From Rhizobiales bacterium NRL2 (GTDB lineage Bacteria; Pseudomonadota; Alphaproteobacteria; Minwuiales; Minwuiaceae), in assembly GCA_001664005.1 (NCBI GenBank), contig CP016093.1:1619001-1683000 (forward strand): DNA of 64,000 nt, read 5' to 3'. Made by a program: the position numbers and the translations under genes. Below are positions 57,347 to 64,000 of this stretch, one piece after another. Below the pieces are notes generated by a model, which searched no databases, had not been told where the DNA came from, and saw only the letters and a list, made by a program, of their open reading frames with translations. How positions within the stretch are numbered: position 1 is the stretch's first letter; every line of letters starts with the position of its first letter.

Positions 57347-57799
57347 ATGGCGCGCGCGCAAATCCTGCTGGTCGAAGCCCGGTACTACGAAGACATCTCC
57401 GACGGCCTGGCCGAGGGCGCGATCGCCGCGCTCGAGAAGGCCGGCGCCGCCTATGACCGCATCGTCGTGCCCGGCGCGCTGGAAGTGCCCGGCGCCATCG
57501 CCATGGCCGAGGACGCGGTTCAACAGGGCACGCGCTCCTATGACGGTTACGTGGCGCTGGGCTGCGTCATCCGGGGCGAGACCTCGCACTACGACATCGT
57601 GGCCGGCGAATCGGCCAGGGCGCTGATGGATCTGACCGTCTATGATGGCGTTTCCATCGGCAACGGCATCCTGACGGTCGAGAATCACGATCAGGCCTGG
57701 GCGCGGGCCGATCCGAAGGGCAAGGACAAGGGCGGGGACGCCGCCCGGGCCGTGCTGCGGATGATCGAACTCGGCCAGCAGTTCGCGGAAGAGGAATGA
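57347..57799 (+). CDS. ribH: 6,7-dimethyl-8-ribityllumazine synthase
   Basis: 150 residues. It has the family pattern: ILLVEARYYEDISDGLAEGA, the phosphate-binding VPGALEVPGAIAMA, GCVIRGETSHYDIVAGESA with the catalytic His and GNGILTVENHDQAWARAD. It condenses the RibD product with dihydroxybutanone phosphate. It starts 4 bp after ribB, and its stop overlaps nusB by 4 bp. Confidence 0.97.
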   Translation: MARAQILLVEARYYEDISDGLAEGAIAALEKAGAAYDRIVVPGALEVPGAIAMAEDAVQQGTRSYDGYVALGCVIRGETSHYDIVAGESARALMDLTVYDGVSIGNGILTVENHDQAWARADPKGKDKGGDAARAVLRMIELGQQFAEEE

Positions 57800-58293
57800 C
57801 CCGGCGCAAGCCCAGCGGCGGCAGTCAGGCGCGGCGTCAGCGCAGCGCCGCCCGCATGCACGCCGTGCAGGCGACCTATCAGCTCGACCTCAACGAGGAC
57901 GATGCGGCGACCGTCATTGCCGAGTTCCAGGCGCATCGTCTGGGTCACGACCTGGACGGCGAGCCCCTGGTCAGCGCAGACCGGGATTTCTTCCAGGACC
58001 TCGTGGCCGGCAGCCACGACCGCCGGCTGGAACTGGACCGGCTGATCGAAGGCGCGCTCAGCCTGGACTACGATCTCGATCGGCTGGAGACGCTGCTCAG
58101 GGCGCTGCTCAGGGTTGCCGGCTATGAGCTTCTGGCCCGCATCGATGTACCCGCGCGGGTGGTCATCGACGAGTATGTGGACCTTTCCCACGCCTTCTTC
58201 AGCGGCGCCGAGCCGTCCCTGGTCAACGCGGTGCTGGATCGTCTGGCGCGGCGGATCAGGCGGGATGAACTGGCCGCCGGCCGGGGCGGATGA
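57796..58293 (+). CDS. nusB: Transcription antitermination protein NusB
   Basis: 165 residues, all-helical RNA-binding protein: RRQRSAARMHAVQATYQLDL at the N-terminus, LEALLRVAGYELL-like ETLLRALLRVAGYELLAR, VIDEYVDLSHAFFSGAEPS and VNAVLDRLARRIR at the end. It binds boxA RNA with NusE (S10) for rRNA antitermination. The ribH-nusB-thiL order is widely conserved. It overlaps both neighbours by 4 bp. Confidence 0.96.
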   Translation: MTRRKPSGGSQARRQRSAARMHAVQATYQLDLNEDDAATVIAEFQAHRLGHDLDGEPLVSADRDFFQDLVAGSHDRRLELDRLIEGALSLDYDLDRLETLLRALLRVAGYELLARIDVPARVVIDEYVDLSHAFFSGAEPSLVNAVLDRLARRIRRDELAAGRGG

Positions 58294-59243
58294 GCCGAAG
58301 CGGCGAATTCGAGATCATCGAGCGGCTGCTCGCCCCCCTGGCCGGCGAGGGCGCCTTCTCTCTCTCCGACGACGGCGCCGTTCTCCCGAAGCTCTCGCAT
58401 GGCGAAGCCTGGGTCGCGACGAAGGACGCCATGGTCGCCGGCGTCCACTTCCTGGCCGACGATCCGCCCGACCTGATCGCCCGCAAGCTGGTGCGGGTCA
58501 ATCTCTCCGATCTGGCAGCGATGGGCGCGACGCCAATGGGCTATCTGCTCGCCTTCGCTCTCTCGCCCGATTGCGATGACGACTGGCTGGCGGCCTTCGT
58601 CGCCGGTCTGGCCGAGGATCAGAAGATCTTCGGCATCGCGCTCTACGGCGGCGATACGGTCTCCACACCGGGTCCGCTGACGCTCTCGCTGACGGCGCTG
58701 GGGCGGGTCGAACGTGGACGTGAACTGCGCCGCAACGGCGCCCGGGCCGGTGAGGCGGTCTACGTCTCCGGCAGCGTCGGCGACGCCGCGCTTGGACTGA
58801 AATGCCTCCGGGACGGGCTGGCCGTGCGCGCCGAGTACCGGAAGAGCCTGATCGACCGCTATCGGGTGCCGGAGGCGCGCGTCTGGCTGGGGCCGGCGCT
58901 GGTCGGCATCGCCACGGCCTGTCAGGACGTCTCCGACGGCCTTGCTGCCGATCTGGGCCACATCGCCCGCCGGTCCGGCGTCGGCATGGAGATCGACGCC
59001 GATCTGGTGCCGGTTTCCGAGGCGGCGCGGGCGGCGATCGCCGCCGGCAGCGACTTGGAGACCCTGCCTTTCACCGGCGGGGACGACTATGAGCTGGTCT
59101 TCACCGCGCCGGTCGAAGCGGTGCTGCCGGACGTCGGTGTTCCCCTGACGCGCATTGGCCGTGTCGTAGCCGGCGATGGTGTAAGATTTCTGTCCCGTGA
59201 GCGTGAGATATCGTTGAAGCAGGCGGGCTGGCGGCATTTCTGA
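58290..59243 (+). CDS. thiL: Thiamine-monophosphate kinase
   Basis: 317 residues, PurM/ThiL fold: FEIIERLLAPL at the start, DDGAVLPKL, VRVNLSDLAAMGATP, GGDTVSTPGPLTLSLTALG, CQDVSDGLAADLGHIA and FTGGDDYELVF, all typical. It phosphorylates thiamine phosphate to the diphosphate coenzyme. It is translated in overlap with nusB, and a membrane protein gene follows 4 bp after its stop. Confidence 0.96.
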   Translation: MSRSGEFEIIERLLAPLAGEGAFSLSDDGAVLPKLSHGEAWVATKDAMVAGVHFLADDPPDLIARKLVRVNLSDLAAMGATPMGYLLAFALSPDCDDDWLAAFVAGLAEDQKIFGIALYGGDTVSTPGPLTLSLTALGRVERGRELRRNGARAGEAVYVSGSVGDAALGLKCLRDGLAVRAEYRKSLIDRYRVPEARVWLGPALVGIATACQDVSDGLAADLGHIARRSGVGMEIDADLVPVSEAARAAIAAGSDLETLPFTGGDDYELVFTAPVEAVLPDVGVPLTRIGRVVAGDGVRFLSREREISLKQAGWRHF

Positions 59244-59247
59244 TCCC

Positions 59248-61320
59248 ATGGTCGACAACATTCTGGAATCGGAGCGCCCCGAAGGGCTGAGCCGGCAATG
59301 GGTGGGCGCCGCACTGATCGCGATCGCGATCGCGGTCATCGCTGCCGCGCTGTTCGTAGGGCTCCGCGGCATTGCGGTCAGCCAACAGTTCTCGCTTACC
59401 GACGCCGAACGGCAGGAGGGACGTCTCTTCTTGCACCGCCTGGAGGTCGGTTCCTGGGAGCGCCCGCCGCTGCATGTTCTCGACGCGGCGCGCTACGGCT
59501 CGTCGGGGACGGCCACCGAGTTCTACATCAACGGCCGGCGCGTCGCCGATGGGCGGGTCAGCAAGGGACCGCTCAGTGAGGGCGCGCGGCCGGGCTATCT
59601 GCATACCGGCGTCCAGAACTTCTATTTCACCCTGGGCCCCGAGCCGCCCGCCGACCCGCTGCTGGAGGCCCGGTTTCTCGTCCGGCTGGACCGGGAGGTG
59701 ATGATCGCGATGGTTGCGGCGGCGGCGCTGTTGCTGGCGGGCGGGCTGCTGTTGCTGGCGCCCGGTTCCCGAGCGGCCCGCCGAGGCGTGGATGTCGTGC
59801 TGCTCGCGCTGGCCGTCGTCGCGGGCGCCACGGCCTGGCTGGCGCTGGAGGGCACGCGCTACCGGGAATCGATCGATCCCGCCGCCGTCCGGGCTCTCGC
59901 CCCGGTCGGCTATCTCTATCCCATCGAGCAGCCCTGGCCGCTGCATGTCCCCTGGTCCGACAGGGGGAAAGGGTTTGTCGCCGGCCAGCTGCTGGAGGAC
60001 GGCCGGCCTATCGGCAATCCCTTCGCCGGCACCGACGAGATCCGTGGGCAGGGCGGCGGCGCGCACTTCGTCGGCGGCGGTCTGTTGCGTTTCTCCACAC
60101 CCGACAACAGCGATCCGACCGCGAACGGGCGGCGCTACGAGGTCGAGCTGACGGCGTTGCTCAGTCCCTATGTACCCGCGGCCTTCGCCGCGGCGCTGCT
60201 GTTGCTGTCGCTCGCCGCCTACGCGGTCGGCCATGGAGGGATCGCCCGGCGACTTGCGGCGCCCAGGCCGCGCACCGTCGCGATCGTCCTGCCTGCGGCG
60301 ATCATGGCCGTCGTCGTCGGTTATCTGGGCTGGCTGGCGCGGATCGATCCGCTGCACATGTTCGCGCCGCCGGCGGCGCGGGACTACTTCGTCCCCGACG
60401 AGCAGTACCGGATGGCGGGCCTGGTGCGAACCTGGCCCTACGAGGCGATCATCGTCGGCACCTCGATCAGCCAGAACTTCTACATCGACGAGGCCGGCGA
60501 GGTACTCGGTCTGCCGACGCTGAACGCGACCATCGCCGGCTCCTACCCGGCCGAGCAGAGCGAACTGTTGCGCGCCGCACTGCGTGACCACGGCGCCGAG
60601 CGGGTGCTGTGGGAATACGAACTGGCGCGCTTCAACCTGGAGCCGGGGCGACTGCGCGACGGGACCTTTCCGTTCCATCTCTATGACGGCAACCCGCTGA
60701 CCGATCTGGAGTACGCCTTCACCCTGCAGGCCTGGCTGGATGCCAATGCGGCCCGCAATGCGCGCCGGACGGGTGACGTCCAGGCGCTGGACGGCATCAA
60801 CAAGTGGGGGGAGCGGCGCGAGTTCGGCCCCCATCTGGTCGGCGAGGAATACTGCGCGCGGCAGGACCAGTCCGCGGGCGATATCGACGCGGTCGATTTC
60901 CGCCGGAACATCCGGCTGTCCGTCCGGCCGCTGGTCGAGGACTTCCCCGGCACGGCGTTCGACTTCTTCATCCCGGCCTATTCGGCGCTGATGCACGCCA
61001 ATCCGGGCGGGCGGCTGGCCGATACCGAGTTCGCCGCCCGCATCCTCCATGAGGAGCTGGCGGGCCTGTCCAATTACCGGCTGTTCGATTTCCAGGGCAT
61101 CGTCCGCTTCGCCGGCGACCCGGAGCTCTACCGTGATGCCTCGCACTACCACCCGAAGGTCAACCGCTACATTCTGGAGGCGATCGCAGCCGGCAGGCAT
61201 GCCGTCCCGCCAGAAGCGCTCGATATCCACGAGGCCGATCTGCGGGAGCGGCTGAAACGATCGATCGACGCCTTCCGCGCCGTGATGGACCCCTACTGCG
61301 ACCGGCAGGCGACGCGATGA
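59248..61320 (+). CDS. Multi-pass membrane protein with C-terminal SGNH-like domain, paired with MBOAT
   Basis: 690 residues. Five predicted helices: 20-40, 150-172, 181-201, 308-328 and 342-364. Two extracytoplasmic segments, about 66-145 and 225-305, resemble each other (EFYINGRRVADG / GQLLEDGRPIGN, then a glycine-rich centre and a charged strand before a helix). The C-terminal third looks like an SGNH hydrolase or acyltransferase: GTS block with Ser406 in IIVGTSISQN, and DASH with Asp630 and His633. Its stop overlaps the MBOAT start by 4 bp, so the two act together, as AlgJ/AlgX-type proteins do with AlgI. No close known family was recognised for the whole protein. Confidence 0.8.
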   Translation: MVDNILESERPEGLSRQWVGAALIAIAIAVIAAALFVGLRGIAVSQQFSLTDAERQEGRLFLHRLEVGSWERPPLHVLDAARYGSSGTATEFYINGRRVADGRVSKGPLSEGARPGYLHTGVQNFYFTLGPEPPADPLLEARFLVRLDREVMIAMVAAAALLLAGGLLLLAPGSRAARRGVDVVLLALAVVAGATAWLALEGTRYRESIDPAAVRALAPVGYLYPIEQPWPLHVPWSDRGKGFVAGQLLEDGRPIGNPFAGTDEIRGQGGGAHFVGGGLLRFSTPDNSDPTANGRRYEVELTALLSPYVPAAFAAALLLLSLAAYAVGHGGIARRLAAPRPRTVAIVLPAAIMAVVVGYLGWLARIDPLHMFAPPAARDYFVPDEQYRMAGLVRTWPYEAIIVGTSISQNFYIDEAGEVLGLPTLNATIAGSYPAEQSELLRAALRDHGAERVLWEYELARFNLEPGRLRDGTFPFHLYDGNPLTDLEYAFTLQAWLDANAARNARRTGDVQALDGINKWGERREFGPHLVGEEYCARQDQSAGDIDAVDFRRNIRLSVRPLVEDFPGTAFDFFIPAYSALMHANPGGRLADTEFAARILHEELAGLSNYRLFDFQGIVRFAGDPELYRDASHYHPKVNRYILEAIAAGRHAVPPEALDIHEADLRERLKRSIDAFRAVMDPYCDRQATR

Positions 61321-62786
61321 TCTTCAGTTCCGACCTGTTCCTGTTCGCGTTCCTGCCGCTGGCGTTGATCGGCGTGGTGCTTTCGCGGCGGCTGTTCGGG
61401 GCCCAGCTCTACTGGATCGTCGCGGCGTCGCTGTTCTTCTACGGCTTCTGGAAGCCGGTCTACTTGCCGCTGATCGTCGCCTCGATCCTGGTGAACTTCG
61501 CCCTCGGGCGGGCCATCGAACGCACCCGCTCGAAGGGTCTGACGGCGTTCGGCGTGGCGCTCAATCTGGCCGCGCTGGGCTGGTTCAAGTACGCCAACTT
61601 CATCGAGGAGAACATCGAATGGCTGAGCGGTGCGGACATTCCGCTGCCGGAGATCGTCCTGCCGCTTGCCATCTCGTTCTTCACTTTCCAGCAGATCTCC
61701 TACCTGGTGGACGCGCGCAACGGGCGTACGCACCACCACGACTTCATCCAGTATGCCGCCTTCGTCTCCTTCTTCCCGCAGCTCATTGCCGGGCCGATCC
61801 TGCAGCAGAAGCGGACGATGCAGGAGTTCGCGGCGCCGAAGGCCTTCCGGATCACGGCGGAGGGATTTTCATGGGGTCTGATGATCTTCATCGCCGGCAT
61901 GGCCAAGAAGCTGCTGATCGCCGATCCCATGGGCACTGTGGCGACGCCGCTGTTCGACCAGGCGCTGACCCAGCCGCTGGCGCTGGAACAGGCATGGACG
62001 GCGGCGCTGGCCTACAGCTTCCAGCTCTATTTCGACTTCTCCGGCTATTCCGACATGGCCATCGGCATCGGGCTGATGGTCAGCATCCGTCTGCCGTTCA
62101 ACTTCAACTCGCCCTACCGGGCGGTCAGCATCGCCGACTTCTGGCGGCGCTGGCACATCACCCTGTCGTCCTTCCTGCGCGACTATCTCTACGTGCCGCT
62201 GGGCGGCAACCGGATCGGACCGTGGCGGACCTATCTCAACCTGTTCATCGTCATGCTGCTGGGCGGCATCTGGCACGGGGCGGGCTGGACCTTCGTCATC
62301 TGGGGGGCGATGCACGGGGCCTGCCTGCTGCTCCACCGCGCCTGGGGCGACGCAATGCGGCCACTGTTACCTGAACTGCCGGCGCTCAGGCCCCTGGGGC
62401 TTGCGGCCGGCTGGACGCTGACGATGGTCTTCGTCGTCGCCGCCTGGGTCGTGTTCCGCGCTGATAACCTGACCGCCGCCATCCATGTCTGGCAGGGCAT
62501 GGCGGGGCTGCATGGCCTCGACATTCCGGTCGCGGGCGCGGACTTCCTGGCCGGCTGGCGCTGGCAGATATTCGCCGCGCTGACGCTCTTCTGCCTGGCG
62601 CTGCCGAACCTGCCGCAGGTGGCCGGCATGGTCGAGCCCGGCGGACGGCTCCGGCGGCTCGCCGCGCATCTCTACCGTCCCCACCTGGTCGGCATGCTGC
62701 TCGCCTTCGCCGCCTTCGCGGCCTGTTTCGCCATGCTGCGCGCCAACTCGGCCGTGGTGCCGGAGTTCCTTTACTGGGACTTCTGA
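61317..62786 (+). CDS. MBOAT family O-acyltransferase (AlgI-like)
   Basis: 489 residues with about 11-12 membrane helices. The MBOAT signature is complete: QQISYLVDARNGR, FFPQLIAGPILQ, QLYFDFSGYSDMAIGIG, FWRRWHITLSSFLRDYLYVPLGGNR and the catalytic His320 in GGIWHGAGWTF. AlgI homologues pass acetyl groups from acetyl-CoA across the inner membrane for O-acetylation of exopolysaccharides, cell-wall or similar polymers. It is translated in overlap with the SGNH-like protein. No polysaccharide synthase is seen in the window, so the acceptor is unknown. Confidence 0.94.
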   Translation: MIFSSDLFLFAFLPLALIGVVLSRRLFGAQLYWIVAASLFFYGFWKPVYLPLIVASILVNFALGRAIERTRSKGLTAFGVALNLAALGWFKYANFIEENIEWLSGADIPLPEIVLPLAISFFTFQQISYLVDARNGRTHHHDFIQYAAFVSFFPQLIAGPILQQKRTMQEFAAPKAFRITAEGFSWGLMIFIAGMAKKLLIADPMGTVATPLFDQALTQPLALEQAWTAALAYSFQLYFDFSGYSDMAIGIGLMVSIRLPFNFNSPYRAVSIADFWRRWHITLSSFLRDYLYVPLGGNRIGPWRTYLNLFIVMLLGGIWHGAGWTFVIWGAMHGACLLLHRAWGDAMRPLLPELPALRPLGLAAGWTLTMVFVVAAWVVFRADNLTAAIHVWQGMAGLHGLDIPVAGADFLAGWRWQIFAALTLFCLALPNLPQVAGMVEPGGRLRRLAAHLYRPHLVGMLLAFAAFAACFAMLRANSAVVPEFLYWDF

Positions 62787-62793
62787 GCGCGGG

Positions 62794-64000
62794 TCACCGT
62801 TTCGGGTAGCCCAGGTCCTCCAGCGAGACGCGGATTTCGTCCAGGATCGCCGGATCGTCGATCGTCGCCGGCGTCTTGAATTCCTCCCCGTCGGCGATCT
62901 TCTGCATGGTCGCGCGCAGCACCTTGCCCGAGCGAGTCTTGGGCAGGCGCTTGACCGGCGTCACCAGCCGGAAAGCGGCCACCGCGCCGATCTGGTTGCG
63001 GATCATCTGGATGCAGTCGTTGCGGATCTCGTCGACATCGCGCTCGACGCCCGCCTTGAGCACGATCATGCCGAGCGGCAACTGCCCCTTCATCTGATCG
63101 GCGACGCCGAAGACCGCACACTCGGCCACGTCGGGATGCTGGGACAGCACCTCTTCCATGGCGCCGGTGGAGAGGCGGTGACCGGCGACGTTGATGATGT
63201 CGTCGGTGCGGGCCATGACGTAGAGATAGCCATCCTCGTCCATATAGCCGGCGTCGGCGGTCTTGTAGTAGCCGGGATAGTCGGTGAGATAGGCGTCGCG
63301 GAAGCGCTGGTCGGCGTTCCACAGCGTCGGCAGCGCGCCCGGCGGCAGCGGCAGCTTCACCACGATCGCGCCCATGTCGCCGCGTTTCACTTCCTCGTTC
63401 TGTTCGGAGACGATGCGGATGTCATAGCCTGGCACCGGCTTGCCCGGACTGCCGTACCTCACCGGCAGGGCCTCCATGCCCATCGGGTTGATCGCCATGG
63501 GCCAGCCGGTCTCGGTCTGCCACCAGTGATCGATCACCGGCACCTCGAGCTGCTTTTCGGCCCACTGGATGGTGTCGGAATCCGCGCGCTCCCCGGCCAG
63601 GAACAGGATGCGGAACTTCGACAGGTCGTACTTGCCGATGAACTCGCCCTTCGGATCCTGCTGCTTGATGGCCCGGAAGGCGGTCGGCGCGGTGAACATC
63701 ACCTGCACGTCGTGGTCGGCGATGACGCGCCAGAAGGTGCCGGGGTCCGGAGTGCCGACGGGCTTGCCCTCGAACAGGATGGCCGTGGCCCCGTGCAGCA
63801 GCGGCGCGTAGACGATGTAGCTGTGGCCCACCACCCAGCCGACGTCGGAGGCCGCCCAGAAGGTCGTGCCCGGATCGACGTCGTAGAGGTTCTTCATGGA
63901 CCATTTCAACGCCACGGCGTGGCCGCCATTGTCGCGCACCACGCCCTTGGGCTGGCCCGTCGTGCCGGAGGTGTAGAGGACGTAGAGCGGATCCGTCGCC
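62794..64000 (-). CDS. prpE: Propionyl-CoA synthetase (5' part missing at window edge)
   Basis: C-terminal 400 residues of an AMP-forming acyl-CoA synthetase; the start lies right of the window. The AMP-binding loop YTSGTTGQPKG is just inside the edge. Then come TFWAASDVGWVVGHSY, FRAIKQQDPKGEFIGKYDLS, DHWWQTETGWP, and the A8 hinge DDIINVAGHRLSTGAMEE. The acetylatable lysine lies in LPKTRSGKVLRATM. The FRAIKQQDP region and the short spacing match PrpE rather than Acs. It activates propionate for the methylcitrate or methylmalonyl route. It is convergent with the MBOAT gene (7 bp). Confidence 0.9.
   Translation of the reverse strand, partial: ATDPLYVLYTSGTTGQPKGVVRDNGGHAVALKWSMKNLYDVDPGTTFWAASDVGWVVGHSYIVYAPLLHGATAILFEGKPVGTPDPGTFWRVIADHDVQVMFTAPTAFRAIKQQDPKGEFIGKYDLSKFRILFLAGERADSDTIQWAEKQLEVPVIDHWWQTETGWPMAINPMGMEALPVRYGSPGKPVPGYDIRIVSEQNEEVKRGDMGAIVVKLPLPPGALPTLWNADQRFRDAYLTDYPGYYKTADAGYMDEDGYLYVMARTDDIINVAGHRLSTGAMEEVLSQHPDVAECAVFGVADQMKGQLPLGMIVLKAGVERDVDEIRNDCIQMIRNQIGAVAAFRLVTPVKRLPKTRSGKVLRATMQKIADGEEFKTPATIDDPAILDEIRVSLEDLGYPKR

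Overview
The window reads as chromosomal DNA of a GC-rich alphaproteobacterium, probably of the Rhodospirillales sensu lato. Pointers are the ntrY-ntrX-trkA-trkH-dat-hfq-hflX order, an alphaproteobacterial Usg protein, a MucR/Ros regulator, PleC/DivJ-like histidine kinases, three TRAP or Liv uptake systems, and a ribD-ribE-ribBA-ribH-nusB-thiL cluster. I saw no tRNA, rRNA, CRISPR array, insertion sequence or phage gene. Both window edges cut genes: a D-aminoacylase-like amidohydrolase on the left and a propionyl-CoA synthetase on the right.

Layout. 1-9.5 kb, minus strand: two amidohydrolases, a PAS sensor kinase, the malic enzyme/phosphotransacetylase fusion MaeB, a second sensor kinase, and an AidB-like acyl-CoA dehydrogenase. 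9.5-18.8 kb, plus strand: NtrYX, the TrkAH potassium uptake system, D-amino-acid transaminase, Hfq and HflX. 18.8-28.6 kb: Usg, then groES-groEL behind a CIRCE operator, a DUF4864-type protein, an SOS-associated peptidase, ArgE, a Bcr/CflA exporter, a lipoprotein M48 protease with an SNase-like protein, PagL, and a rhomboid protease.

28.8-46.4 kb is an uptake and catabolism region. It holds a TRAP system (TakP-like binding protein broken by a one-base frameshift, a long small permease, and a large permease with a 330-residue C-terminal helical extension). An iron-type alcohol dehydrogenase, a MarR regulator and a hybrid kinase follow. Next come a gamma-glutamyltransferase-like enzyme with a cupin, facing a TAXI-TRAP system, then a GNAT acetyltransferase, a TauD-type dioxygenase and an MFS transporter. 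46.5-51.6 kb is a complete branched-chain amino-acid ABC operon (SBP, livG, livF, livH, livM). A MucR-family regulator with a degenerate zinc site is convergent to it.

52.2-62.8 kb is one close-packed plus-strand run: rpiB, glyA, nrdR, ribD, ribE, ribBA, ribH, nusB, thiL, then a multi-pass SGNH-like protein and an MBOAT O-acyltransferase. The last two look like an exopolysaccharide or envelope O-acylation pair attached to the riboflavin/thiamine operon.

The items most worth a second look are the SGNH/MBOAT pair with an internally duplicated module, the extended TRAP large permease, the MucR protein with C-D-Y-Y in place of C-C-H-H, the SNase homologue with a lysine at the catalytic glutamate position, the GTP-cyclohydrolase-like half of RibBA without its cysteines, and the frameshifted TRAP binding protein. 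None is proven to be a new system.
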